A stretch of DNA of 64,000 nt from UMGS1696 sp964623635 (GTDB lineage: Bacteria > Bacillota > Clostridia > Oscillospirales > CAG-272), in NCBI GenBank assembly GCA_964623635.1, contig CAZUUA010000007.1, forward strand, positions 1-64,000, written 5' to 3'. The notes below the pieces were generated by a model. That model searched no databases. It was not told the DNA's origin and saw only the letters and a program-made list of their open reading frames with translations. The position numbers and the translations under genes are program-made. Each line of letters begins with the position of its first letter. Positions within the stretch are counted from its first letter, which is position 1. This document shows positions 52,534 through 61,059 of the stretch, one piece after another.

Positions 52534-52875
52534 TCAGAAATTGCTGCCGTTCCAGCCCCAATGGGAGACCTCTTCGTATTTGACGTAGCAGTGGTCCGGC
52601 GAGATGCCGCAGATCTGCTCCATAGTCCGGCAGACCAGAGACGTCATATTGTCGTAGGCAGCAGCGGTGCCTTTGCCGAACAGTGCCACCTGTACCATAG
52701 CGCAGGGCTCGTTATCACCGGCAAAGTGCATGGAGCAGTCGCCGGTCAGATCCACCATGAGCCAGCGTTCGGTCTTGCCGGGGAAGGTCTCAATGTCACG
52801 ACCAAAGGCAGCGGTGAGAGCGGCTTCCTTGTCGGTGCTCAGCGGCGTGGTCATGCGTACCTGGATATAAGGCAT
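52534..52875 (-). CDS. MIF/phenylpyruvate tautomerase family protein
   Basis: The 113-residue protein begins MPYIQVRMTTPLSTDKEAAL, giving the N-terminal catalytic proline (Pro2) of the tautomerase superfamily. TERWLMVDLTGDCSMHF and ALFGKGTAAAYDNMTSLVCRTMEQICGISPDHCYVKYEEV fit the MIF/DDT length and pattern. Family members tautomerise phenylpyruvate-like compounds, but the physiological role in Clostridia is unclear. The ATG at 52875 follows AAAAGGAGA. It is divergent from the zur operon. Confidence 0.87.
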   Translation of the reverse strand: MPYIQVRMTTPLSTDKEAALTAAFGRDIETFPGKTERWLMVDLTGDCSMHFAGDNEPCAMVQVALFGKGTAAAYDNMTSLVCRTMEQICGISPDHCYVKYEEVSHWGWNGSNF

Positions 52876-52954
52876 ATGTGTATTCTCCTTTTGTGGTTTT
52901 TGGGTTGTTGTTATGATACCACGGAACGAGGCGATTGTCAAGGGGAAAATGGAA

Positions 52955-53039
52955 GGTCAGAAGTCACGAAATTGGATGCAAAGCAAAACACGGTCTATAT
53001 CATTTCTGACCTTTGATTTCTGATTTCTGATTTCTGACC
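52955..53039. repeat. inverted GGTCAGAA/TTCTGACC tract
   Basis: GGTCAGAA at 52955-52962 faces TTCTGACC at 53004-53011 and again at 53032-53039, with three tandem TGATTTC words between the last two. It lies between the divergent tautomerase and zur genes. Confidence 0.6.
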
Positions 53040-53050
53040 TAAATTTGATA

Positions 53051-53079
53051 TTGACTTTCAATTTCAAATGTGGTATACT
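53051..53079 (+). promoter_or_regulatory. promoter of the zinc-uptake operon with a candidate Zur operator
   Basis: TTGACT at 53051-53056, a 17-base spacer ending AAATGTGG and TATACT at 53074-53079. The imperfect palindrome TTGACTTTCAATTTCAA (53051-53067) covers the -35 and is a plausible Zur site. Confidence 0.7.
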
Positions 53080-53131
53080 ATAGTACGTTACCCAACGACA
53101 ATATACCCATGCAAAAAAGGAGAGGGATCTC

Positions 53132-53530
53132 ATGGCGTATCAGACCAAACAGCGGCACGCGATACTGGCGTATCTGGCAGCGTCTCCACACACCAGTCAC
53201 ACGGCCAGAGAGCTCATCGACAGCCTGCATATCAGTGAACCCACCGTTTTTCGAACCCTGACCTATCTGACCGAGGAAGGGCTGCTCAAACGGTTCACCG
53301 GTCCCCATGGGGCTGTCTACCAATATATCGGCTGCGGCGGCCACCATATGCACCTGAAATGCAAGGCCTGTGGAAACCTTGTTCACCTGGAATGCAGCTT
53401 TGCAGAGGAGATCCTGCGGCATTTCTCCGAGGAACACCATTTTATGCTGGACGAAGAAGACACCATTTTCTACGGCTTCTGCGACAACTGCCGCCGCAAG
53501 ACCGAAGCCGGAAAGGATACAGACCTATGA
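53132..53530 (+). CDS. zur: Fur-family zinc regulator (Zur-like)
   Basis: The 132-residue protein has the Fur winged helix (QRHAILAYLAASPHTSHTARELIDSL, ISEPTVFRTLTYLTEEGLLKRF), the sensory histidines in CGGHHMHLKC, and two structural zinc CxxC pairs (CKAC about residue 80, CDNC about 117). The GHHMHLKC segment and the znu genes it leads mark it as a zinc regulator. Its stop overlaps the start of znuA as ATGA. Autoregulation with the transporter through the operator at 53051 is likely. Confidence 0.9.
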   Translation: MAYQTKQRHAILAYLAASPHTSHTARELIDSLHISEPTVFRTLTYLTEEGLLKRFTGPHGAVYQYIGCGGHHMHLKCKACGNLVHLECSFAEEILRHFSEEHHFMLDEEDTIFYGFCDNCRRKTEAGKDTDL

Positions 53531-54480
53531 AAAAAACATTGCTGCTGCTTCTAGCACTGACCTTTCTCACCGGCAGTACCACCGGCTGTGCGGTTGACGA
53601 TGGCAGACCGGAAATGGATGGACTGACCATCGTGACCACCAACTTTTTCTTATATGACACCGCCCGCACGTTGGCGAGAGAAAACGACACGGTGCAGATG
53701 CTGATCTCTCCCGGTGCGGAATCCCACGACTATGAGCTGACCCTGGCCGATATGGCAACCCTTGAGACCTGCGACCTGTTTGTCTATGGTGGCGGCGAGG
53801 GTGAGGAATGGGTCTATGATGCACTGGACACCTTTGCGGCAAGCGGCATCACCATCCCCACCTTCTGCGCCATGGAAGCGGTGGAGCAAAAGGGAAATCT
53901 CATCCATGCCGCAGAAGAACACGACCACGGCGAACACGCAGACGAGCATTGGGAAGGCATCGATGACCATGTGTGGCTCTCCATCCCCAATGCCATAGCG
54001 ATCTACGAAGGACTGTGCGAGACGCTCCTGCACACCTACGAGACCTGGTCGCCGGCGGAAAACGACTGGACATACACCGTTACCACCTGGGACGAAAAAT
54101 ACCGGACACTGGTGGCAGAGGCGGCCGATCCCTTTCTCCTTGTGGCTGACCGGTTTCCCTATACCTACCTGACCACCGAATACGGTATCGACTATATGGC
54201 GGCCTTCTCCGGCTGCAGCTCCGACACCGAACCGACCTTAGATGTGGTGGATACGCTGATCACAGCAGTGAAAAACCGGTCATGCAATACGATCCTTGTG
54301 ACTGAGCTGTCCGATCGGCAGACCGCCCGTGCCATGGTCGCCCAGCTACCGGGCGTGACCATCGAGGAGCTGCATTCCTGCCACAACGTGACAAAGGAAG
54401 ACTTTGATTCCGGTGTGACCTACATCGATCTACTGGCACGGAACTACGACATATTGGAGAAAATACTATGGAAGAAATAG
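53527..54480 (+). CDS. znuA: zinc ABC transporter substrate-binding lipoprotein
   Basis: The 317-residue protein has a signal peptide and lipobox (STTGC, Cys21), then the cluster A-1 metal-binding fold: VTTNFFLYDTART, GAESHDYELTLADM (about residues 63-76, first His ligand), a His/Asp/Glu-rich loop EEHDHGEHADEHWEGIDDHVWLSI (about 138-161) and a C-terminal VTELSDRQTARAMVAQL. The loop is typical of zinc receptors. It overlaps zur by four bases and znuC by 13, so all are co-translated. Confidence 0.92.
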   Translation: MKKTLLLLLALTFLTGSTTGCAVDDGRPEMDGLTIVTTNFFLYDTARTLARENDTVQMLISPGAESHDYELTLADMATLETCDLFVYGGGEGEEWVYDALDTFAASGITIPTFCAMEAVEQKGNLIHAAEEHDHGEHADEHWEGIDDHVWLSIPNAIAIYEGLCETLLHTYETWSPAENDWTYTVTTWDEKYRTLVAEAADPFLLVADRFPYTYLTTEYGIDYMAAFSGCSSDTEPTLDVVDTLITAVKNRSCNTILVTELSDRQTARAMVAQLPGVTIEELHSCHNVTKEDFDSGVTYIDLLARNYDILEKILWKK

Positions 54481-55349
54481 AGCAAAAAAAGTACTCTACT
54501 AAAGTAAAAAATCCTACTTTGGTAGAGGCAAAAAATGTGACTCTGTCCTATGACGGCAAGCCTGTGGTTGGAAACGTGAACTTTACCGTGACGAAGGGGA
54601 TGTACCTGTGTGTGGTCGGCGCCAACGGCAGTGGCAAATCCACCCTGATGCGTGCCATCACCGGTATGCTTCGTCCCACCACCGGCACCCTGACCGTGAC
54701 ACCTGGCGTGACCATTGGCTATCTGCCCCAGCAGCCGGAGATCCAGCGGGACTTTCCGGCGTCGGTGTGGGAGGTTGCGCTGTCCGGCTGTCTGGGCAGA
54801 GTGAAGAATCGCTTCTGGCCGGGGTTCGGGTACGACAAGGAGTCCCGGGCACGAGCGGAAAAGGCACTGGATATGCTGGGGATGGCAGACAAAAAGAAGC
54901 ACTCCTACAACGAGCTATCCGGTGGGCAACAGCAGCGGGTACTGCTGGCAAGAGCACTGTGCGCTTCGGATACGCTGCTGCTGCTGGACGAGCCGGTGAC
55001 CGGGCTGGATCCGGATGCGACCCGTGAGATGTATGCTATGATCCGGCGGCTGAACAGTGCAGGCACGGCGATCCTGATGGTGACCCACGATATGGAGGCG
55101 GCCCTGGAGGAATCTTCGCACATTTTGTGCCTGTGTCAGCGACATGGAGAGACGGCAGACCACGGTCACGCCAACTTTTTTGGAGAGACGGAAGCATATC
55201 GGGCCAGTCTGGGTGCCGCACCCGGTGAGGACAAGTGCAGCTGCTGCGGTATGGCGCATGAGCATCGTACCGCAGCTGTGGGGGCAAGAAAGCTCCTGGT
55301 GCCGGCGGGTCTGCAGTCTGCCTATGTCGAAAAGGAGAAAAAACTATGA
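54468..55349 (+). CDS. znuC: zinc ABC transporter ATP-binding protein
   Basis: The 293-residue ATPase has Walker A GANGSGKST (about residues 49-57), a Q-loop in GYLPQQPEI, signature LSGGQQQRV (about 150-158), Walker B LLLLDEP and the switch histidine in VTHDME. It has an extra C-terminal part of about 50 residues with CSCCGMAHEH, possibly a metal-binding tail. The ATG overlaps the end of znuA. It energises the ZnuB permease. The cysteine/histidine tail is not general in ZnuC. Confidence 0.93.
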   Translation: MEEIEQKKYSTKVKNPTLVEAKNVTLSYDGKPVVGNVNFTVTKGMYLCVVGANGSGKSTLMRAITGMLRPTTGTLTVTPGVTIGYLPQQPEIQRDFPASVWEVALSGCLGRVKNRFWPGFGYDKESRARAEKALDMLGMADKKKHSYNELSGGQQQRVLLARALCASDTLLLLDEPVTGLDPDATREMYAMIRRLNSAGTAILMVTHDMEAALEESSHILCLCQRHGETADHGHANFFGETEAYRASLGAAPGEDKCSCCGMAHEHRTAAVGARKLLVPAGLQSAYVEKEKKL

Positions 55350-56182
55350 CCATACAATCCATTTTGGCGTCTCCGTTTTTGACCGGTGTGGTGGTACGTT
55401 CCCTGATCGTGGGGGTACTGGTATCCCTGTGTGCAGCACTGCTGGGCGTGAGCCTAGTACTGAAGCGGTATTCCATGATCGGAGACGGTCTGTCCCACGT
55501 GGGATTTTTTGCCCTGGCACTGTCTACAGCAGCCGGGGTCAGTGGTGCGTACACCATGGAAGCGTCCCTGCCCATCGTGATTCTGGCGGCGGTGCTGATC
55601 CTACGGCTGAGCCAATCGAAGAAGATCAAAGGGGACGCAGCCTGTGCCATCGTATCCACCGGTGCCGTTGCCATTGGTACGCTGATCAACAATGTGCTGG
55701 GCGTGCGCTCGTCAGACGTGTGCAGCAGCCTATTTGGTTCGGCTTCGCTGGTGACACTGACGGACAAGGATCTGTGGCTCAGCGTTGCCATGTCGGCTCT
55801 GACCCTGGTGTGGTACGTGCTGTGTGCCCGGCGGATCTTTGCGGTGACCTTTGATATGCCCTTCGCCCGCTCTGCCGGGGTACACACCGACCGGCTGGAT
55901 CTCATGATGGCGATCCTGACGGGCATCACCATTGTGGTGGGCATGAAGATGATGGGAGCCATTATGATCTCTGCGCTGATCCTGTTTCCGCCCATGACCG
56001 CCATGCGTGTGACCGGCAGCTTCCGGGCTACGGTGTGGGTGTCTGCCATCGTATCGGTGGTGAGCTTTGTGGTGGGCTTTGTGCTGGCGTGTCGGTTTTC
56101 TCTGCAGACCGGCGCCACGGTGGTGACGGTACAGCTACTACTGTTTTTGGCCTTTGCACTGGTGGGAAGAAAGAAAAGATAA
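55346..56182 (+). CDS. znuB: zinc ABC transporter permease
   Basis: The 278-residue membrane protein has about eight helices and the ABC-3 family segment YSMIGDGLSHVGFFALALS (about residues 41-59), which contacts the ATPase. MGAIMISALILFPPMTAM (about 212-229) is also typical of ZnuB/MntB permeases. It overlaps znuC by four bases and ends 4 bases before a terminator. With ZnuA and ZnuC it forms a complete high-affinity zinc importer. Confidence 0.94.
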   Translation: MTIQSILASPFLTGVVVRSLIVGVLVSLCAALLGVSLVLKRYSMIGDGLSHVGFFALALSTAAGVSGAYTMEASLPIVILAAVLILRLSQSKKIKGDAACAIVSTGAVAIGTLINNVLGVRSSDVCSSLFGSASLVTLTDKDLWLSVAMSALTLVWYVLCARRIFAVTFDMPFARSAGVHTDRLDLMMAILTGITIVVGMKMMGAIMISALILFPPMTAMRVTGSFRATVWVSAIVSVVSFVVGFVLACRFSLQTGATVVTVQLLLFLAFALVGRKKR

Positions 56183-56185
56183 TAG

Positions 56186-56225
56186 AAAAGCTCTCTTGGG
56201 TGCCTGTGCCGAAAAGAGAGCTTTT
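56186..56225 (+). terminator. terminator of the zur-znuACB operon
   Basis: AAAAGCTCTCTT and AAGAGAGCTTTT form a perfect 12-base stem with a T-run. Confidence 0.9.
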
Positions 56226-56279
56226 TTGATTTTAAATAAAATTCTCTGTGGACTTTTATGAAAACTTTTTCTGTAGCTA

Positions 56280-56308
56280 TTGACAGGGTGTGTGGATTTG
56301 TGTTTAAT
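56280..56308 (+). promoter_or_regulatory. promoter of the copy 5/copy 6 lipoprotein operon
   Basis: TTGACA at 56280-56285, a 17-base spacer and TTTAAT at 56303-56308, with a leader of about 120 bases before the ATG at 56433. Confidence 0.65.
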
Positions 56309-56432
56309 AGAATAAACATGATCGCTTTACGGCGGTGAATTTGCATAATACGTCAAATATCAAGTCGAGAATAGTCTATGGCTATCATTGGATTTGTATA
56401 GAACGATCATGGCAGAGGATGGAGGTGCGCAT

Positions 56433-57908
56433 ATGTCTACAAAAAAGCGGATGCTTACTTTGCTGCTGACGGCACTGCTGCTGTCGTCTGTCTTTGTGTC
56501 CTGCGGAGAAACAGAGGTCGAGGAGACCAAGGAGACCGATACAGCTGCCACCACTGCAGAACCGGAGACCGAGGAGACTCGCTACACAGCGGTTATCCCC
56601 GAGGGCACGGACTACAACGGTGAGACCTTTACGGTGCTGGCCTTTCCGCTGGAGACGCTTGTCTGGGGCGACGTGGACTGGAATGCCCAAGAGCTGACCG
56701 GTGAGGTGGTCAACGATGCGGTGTACAATCGTACTTCTGCCACAGAGTCTAAGCTCAACGTGGATATCGAGGTAATCCACATGGACAGCTACGGCAACGC
56801 CACCATGTTGCAGAAGTCTGTGAACGCACAGGACAATGCCTATCAGCTTGCCACCAATTCCCTGCAGACCACCCTGACCATGGGACAAAACGGACTGCTG
56901 GCGGAGCTGAATGACTATGCCGACAAGGGCACGCTGGCACTGCGCTCGCCTTGGTGGGACCAGAACTGCCTGAACGACCTGTCCGTGGATCACAAGAACT
57001 ATATCCTCACCGGCGACATTGGTACCATGTACAAAAAGTCCATCGGCGCCATCATGTTCAACAAGGTCATCTACAACAACTACACCCTGGAGGACCCGTA
57101 TGAGCTGGTGGAAAACGGCAAGTGGACCATCGACAAAATGGTGGAAATGGGCACACAGGTATCGGTGGACACAAACGGCGACGGCATTATGAATACCGAA
57201 GACCAGTTTGGGCTGATTTGCTTCTGCGATATGATGCCGCTGGCGTTTATCGGCTGTGGCGTACAAATGGCGTCCAAGGATGCGGACGATATTCCCTATC
57301 TCAGTATGTATTCCGAAAAGACCGTGTCCGTGATGGAAAAGCTGGCGACCTTGATGTACGACGAATCCATCACCTGGAGCTGGTCCAAGGCCGGTGTCAC
57401 CGAAGAGACCGCTTTTGCTATGTTCCAAGCGGATCAGGCCTTCTTCTATTATGGAGAGCTGCACGCCGTTGCCACCATGCGGGATATGGATTCTCCCTTT
57501 GGCGTCCTGCCCATGCCCAAATATGACGAGGCACAGGACAGCTACTACCACTGCGTCAATCCCAATGTTGCTTCCGTGTATTGCATCCCGGTCACCAATG
57601 TTGCCTATGACATGACCGGTCACGTGATGGATACTTTGGGTGCCGAATCCAAAAACGAGCTGACGCCGGCCTACTACAATGTGACGCTGCTGGGCAAGGT
57701 CAGCCGGGACACCGAATCTGTGTCATCGCTGGATATCATTATCGGCAGCATCCGGTATGATCTGGGCTACCTGGGCGGCGTCGGGATCAGCTCTATGCTG
57801 TACACCATGGCAAACGCCTGCAATGTCGATCTGACCTCTCAGTACGAGGCAAAGGCAAGCTCCTTTGAAAAAGCGCTGGAAAAGATCGTGCAGGCCTACG
57901 TGGACTAA
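56433..57908 (+). CDS. extracellular solute-binding lipoprotein, orphan (copy 5 of 7)
   Basis: The 491-residue lipoprotein has its lipobox at Cys24 (FVSC) and a Glu/Thr-rich linker. Motifs are LTGEVVNDAVYNRT (about residues 88-101), PWWDQNC, YELVENGKWTIDKMVEMG with the calcium-loop-like DTNGDGIMNTED, VLPMPKYDEAQDSYY and VSRDTESVSSLDI. GGAGG lies eight bases before the ATG at 56433, which is preferred over the in-frame start at 56388. Copy 6 follows after 138 bases without a terminator, so both are probably on one transcript. No permease gene is present. Confidence 0.88.
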   Translation: MSTKKRMLTLLLTALLLSSVFVSCGETEVEETKETDTAATTAEPETEETRYTAVIPEGTDYNGETFTVLAFPLETLVWGDVDWNAQELTGEVVNDAVYNRTSATESKLNVDIEVIHMDSYGNATMLQKSVNAQDNAYQLATNSLQTTLTMGQNGLLAELNDYADKGTLALRSPWWDQNCLNDLSVDHKNYILTGDIGTMYKKSIGAIMFNKVIYNNYTLEDPYELVENGKWTIDKMVEMGTQVSVDTNGDGIMNTEDQFGLICFCDMMPLAFIGCGVQMASKDADDIPYLSMYSEKTVSVMEKLATLMYDESITWSWSKAGVTEETAFAMFQADQAFFYYGELHAVATMRDMDSPFGVLPMPKYDEAQDSYYHCVNPNVASVYCIPVTNVAYDMTGHVMDTLGAESKNELTPAYYNVTLLGKVSRDTESVSSLDIIIGSIRYDLGYLGGVGISSMLYTMANACNVDLTSQYEAKASSFEKALEKIVQAYVD

Positions 57909-58046
57909 AACGACAGGCGCCACTGCGGAGCCTGGTACCCTTTCGCAAATAGGACAAACGTGGCTTTTTTCGACCGCTCCGGGTGGAAACGATCCACCAC
58001 ATCGGGATATATGAGATTTTACGAAAACAGGACGGAGGTACCCCCT

Positions 58047-59564
58047 ATGTTGACAAGAAAAAGAATGTTTGCATTGCTGCTAGCGGCGGCGCTGCTGTCG
58101 TTTTCCTTGGCGGCCTGCGGAGAGACCGAGGTGGTGGAGACACAAAATACAGCCGATACCACGGTCATCACAGAAACGGAGGAGGCAGATCCCTTTGCCG
58201 ATGTGGATTTTGGTGGGCAGACCCTGCGCATTTCTTCCTCCATCGACGAGGAGGATTCCACCAATGCCCATCGACTGATCGCCGGTTCCGGAGAGCTGAA
58301 CGGGGAAGTGGTGAACGATGCGGTGTACCATCGGAACATGACGGTGCAGGAGCTGCTGAACGTGGAGCTGGAATTTTTACCCTCTGAGTGGACCTGGAGC
58401 AACGGACACACCGAGATCGAAAAGCTGGTGCTGTCCGGGGATGCCGGCTTCGAGGTGGTCATCAACGACCTGATCAACCTGGGTCGTATTGCCCACAAAG
58501 GGTACTTCCACTCCGTTTCCAATAACCGGATCATGGACTTCTCCAAGTCGTACTGGTACGGCGAGGCCATTGCGGATCTGGAGATCGTACCCGGTGGTGC
58601 CTACATGATGTTGGGAGACGTGTTTGCGGACTGTCTGGCCTCTGCCCATGTGCTGTACTACAACAAGGATATCATCGACAACAACTATGCCTCTCCGGAC
58701 TATGTGCAGGATATCATTCTGGACGGCAGCTGGACCGTGGACGAAATGATCCGCATTACCGAAGAGACCGCAGTGGATCTGGACGGCGACGGCGCCATTA
58801 CCGAAGCAGGTGGGGATCTGGCCGGCTATTCTGTGATCGGTGCCTGGGGTCCGATGATCCCGGTGCTCATGGGCTTTGACGTGCAGTTCATGGACAGAAC
58901 CGACGATGGCAACCTGACATACTGCTTCAACAACGAGCGGTCTGTCACCATTCTGGAGAAGCTCAACGAGCTGTACTGGGCAAGCTGGAATTTCCAGAAT
59001 CTCACGGATAGCTCGGCGGCCGGACTGCTGAAGCTCTATGCGGATCAGAAGACGGTGTTCATGGGCTATCTGCGGCTGGGAGACTTGGAAAAGATGCGGG
59101 ACATCGAGTTCCAGGTGGGTCTGGCCTGCTACCCGAAGCTGAATACGGATCAGAAAAATTATGTTTCGTCCCTGCATGATACTTCCGAAGTGGGTGCGAT
59201 CATGGTGACGGCGCCGGTGGATCAGATGGACTTTATCTCCACGGTGCTGGAGGTGATGGCAAGAGAAGCCGGACACACGATCATTCCGGCATACTACGAA
59301 GAAGCGCTGAAGATCAAGTACGTGAACGGCACCGGGGATGCTGCCATGATCGACCTGATCCACGATACGATCACCTCTCCGTTTGCGCTGGCGTACAACA
59401 ACATCCTGGGCGATATGCTGTTGGCCAAGTGCTTCCTGACGCCGCTGGGCAGCAAGAAGACGGACTTTGCCTCCGGCTATGCGTCTGCAGAAAAGGCCGC
59501 TCTGGCAGATTTAGACGAGCTGGTGGAAGCCTTCACCGAGGTGGTGGAAAGACAGAGCAAATAA
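58047..59564 (+). CDS. extracellular solute-binding lipoprotein, orphan (copy 6 of 7)
   Basis: The 505-residue lipoprotein is the most diverged copy. Its lipobox is at Cys24 (LAAC), and the linker reads EVVETQNTADTTVITETEE. The signature is LNGEVVNDAVYHRN (about residues 86-99). SYWYGEAI replaces the usual WWDQ, and the loop is DLDGDGAITEAGGD. The domain end is GLACYPKLNTDQKNY instead of PMPKYD. CGGAGG precedes the ATG at 58047; longer in-frame starts have no site. It shares a transcript with copy 5 and ends at a strong terminator. Confidence 0.86.
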   Translation: MLTRKRMFALLLAAALLSFSLAACGETEVVETQNTADTTVITETEEADPFADVDFGGQTLRISSSIDEEDSTNAHRLIAGSGELNGEVVNDAVYHRNMTVQELLNVELEFLPSEWTWSNGHTEIEKLVLSGDAGFEVVINDLINLGRIAHKGYFHSVSNNRIMDFSKSYWYGEAIADLEIVPGGAYMMLGDVFADCLASAHVLYYNKDIIDNNYASPDYVQDIILDGSWTVDEMIRITEETAVDLDGDGAITEAGGDLAGYSVIGAWGPMIPVLMGFDVQFMDRTDDGNLTYCFNNERSVTILEKLNELYWASWNFQNLTDSSAAGLLKLYADQKTVFMGYLRLGDLEKMRDIEFQVGLACYPKLNTDQKNYVSSLHDTSEVGAIMVTAPVDQMDFISTVLEVMAREAGHTIIPAYYEEALKIKYVNGTGDAAMIDLIHDTITSPFALAYNNILGDMLLAKCFLTPLGSKKTDFASGYASAEKAALADLDELVEAFTEVVERQSK

Positions 59565-59584
59565 TAGCAAAATACAGCCAATGC

Positions 59585-59629
59585 AAAGCGGTACAGTGCA
59601 GGCATCGACCTCGACTGTGCCGCTTTTTT
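59585..59629 (+). terminator. terminator of the copy 5/copy 6 lipoprotein operon
   Basis: AAGCGGTACAGT and ACTGTGCCGCTT pair with one G-U and are followed by six T. Confidence 0.9.
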
Positions 59630-59639
59630 ACCGGACCTC

Positions 59640-59677
59640 TGACCCCTTATTTCTGCCTTCTGACTTCCTCTGCTGCC
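59640..59677. repeat. TCTGACCCC/CTTCTGACTTC tract
   Basis: A pyrimidine-rich run of TCTGAC and TTCTG words, the reverse-strand form of the GTCAGAAG tracts at 1888, 32279 and 52955. It lies between a terminator and the pheA promoter. Confidence 0.5.
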
Positions 59678-59678
59678 C

Positions 59679-59707
59679 TTGACAACCCACCGAAAAAGTC
59701 GTATAAT
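59679..59707 (+). promoter_or_regulatory. promoter of pheA
   Basis: TTGACA at 59679-59684, a 17-base spacer and TATAAT at 59702-59707, a perfect consensus 34 bases ahead of the ATG. No leader-peptide attenuator is visible. Confidence 0.88.
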
Positions 59708-59740
59708 ATTTCCGAAAAATACGACACAGGAGATACACAT

Positions 59741-60889
59741 ATGGAAAACATGGATTTATCCGGCTACAGAGAACAGATTGACGGCATCGACAAGGAGCTG
59801 GTGCAGCTTTTTACCAAGCGGATGCAGGTGGCCAGTGAGATCGGGGAATACAAAAAGCAGCAGGGTCTGCCGGTCTTGGATGCCGCAAGAGAACGAGCCA
59901 AGCTGGCTTCGGTGGCGGACATGGCACCGGAAGGCATGGGAGACTACACCAAGGTGCTGTACTCCCTGCTGTTTGAGCTGGCAAGAGCCCATGAGCAGAC
60001 CCTGCAAAACGAAGAAAATGCCCTGTTCCGGGAGGTGAAGCACGCCATCGACCACACACCGGCCCTGTTCCCGGAGGACGCTGTGGTGGCTTGTCAGGGA
60101 ACGGAGGGTGCCTACTCCACGGCCGCCGCCGAAAAGCTGTTCCGTACCCCACGGATCCTGTACTGCAAAAGCTTTGATGCGGTGCTGAATGCGGTGGAAA
60201 ACGGGCTGTGCCGCTATGGACTGCTGCCGGTGGAAAACTCCACAGCCGGTATTGTGGAAGGGGTCTACAAGCTGCTGGAAAAGCATTCGTTCTACATCGT
60301 GCGGGCCGTCCGGGTGAAGGTGGATCACAACCTGCTGGCGCGCCGGGGCACGAAGCTGGCAGATATCAAGGAAGTGATCTCCCACGAACAGGCCATCAAC
60401 CAATGCTCTGCGCTGCTGGAATCTATGGGTGTAAAGGTGACCTACTGTGAAAATACCGCTGTGGCAGCCAAGCTGGTGGCAGAATCCGGTCGGAACGATC
60501 TGGCGGCGCTGTCCTCTGTGGCGTGCGGTGCGCTGTACGGACTGGACAACCTGAAGTCGGCGGCGCAAAATGTAGGCAACAACTACACCCGGTTCATTTG
60601 CGTGTCCAGAGATCTGGAGATCTATCCCGGTGCCGACCGCACGACCCTGATGCTGGAGACGGAAAATCGTCCCGGTGCGCTGTATAAGCTTCTGGCACGG
60701 TTCTATGCACGGGGCATCAATCTGACCAGCCTGGTATCCCGACCCATTCCCGAACGGGAGTTTTCCTTCCGGTTCTATTTCGATCTGGACACCAGCGTGT
60801 ATGCGGACTCCTTTGCCCAGCTCATGAGCGAACTGGATACCCTGTGCCCCACCTTCCGGTATTTGGGCAGCTATCGGGAGATCATCTGA
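59741..60889 (+). CDS. pheA: bifunctional chorismate mutase/prephenate dehydratase
   Basis: The 382-residue protein has three domains. The chorismate mutase helices (residues 5-85) contain YREQIDGIDKELVQLFTKRMQVASEIGEYKK. The prephenate dehydratase domain (about 108-285) contains ACQGTEGAYS and LLPVENSTAGIVEGVYKLL. The ACT domain (about 295-375) contains ENRPGALYKLLARFYARGINLTSLVSRP and ends in the phenylalanine-regulated fold. It makes phenylpyruvate from chorismate and should be feedback-inhibited by Phe through the ACT domain. CAGGAGA precedes the ATG at 59741. It is monocistronic. Confidence 0.96.
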   Translation: MENMDLSGYREQIDGIDKELVQLFTKRMQVASEIGEYKKQQGLPVLDAARERAKLASVADMAPEGMGDYTKVLYSLLFELARAHEQTLQNEENALFREVKHAIDHTPALFPEDAVVACQGTEGAYSTAAAEKLFRTPRILYCKSFDAVLNAVENGLCRYGLLPVENSTAGIVEGVYKLLEKHSFYIVRAVRVKVDHNLLARRGTKLADIKEVISHEQAINQCSALLESMGVKVTYCENTAVAAKLVAESGRNDLAALSSVACGALYGLDNLKSAAQNVGNNYTRFICVSRDLEIYPGADRTTLMLETENRPGALYKLLARFYARGINLTSLVSRPIPEREFSFRFYFDLDTSVYADSFAQLMSELDTLCPTFRYLGSYREII

Positions 60890-60945
60890 GCCGCCATGCT
60901 CTGTGGAAAATGATATATTTTTTTACAAAAAATCCAAAAATGCAC

Positions 60946-60974
60946 TTGACAGACCCGGCGAAATGTGGTATAAA
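60946..60974 (+). promoter_or_regulatory. promoter of the secreted beta-sandwich protein gene
   Basis: TTGACA at 60946-60951, a 17-base spacer ending AAATGTGG and TATAAA at 60969-60974. Confidence 0.85.
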
Positions 60975-61059
60975 TATGTTGAACCGTACGAGATGTATCG
61001 GTAATTTTTGTTGGTTCTCTACGAATGTCGAGACGACTTGGAGCATTGGAGGTTCCTAT

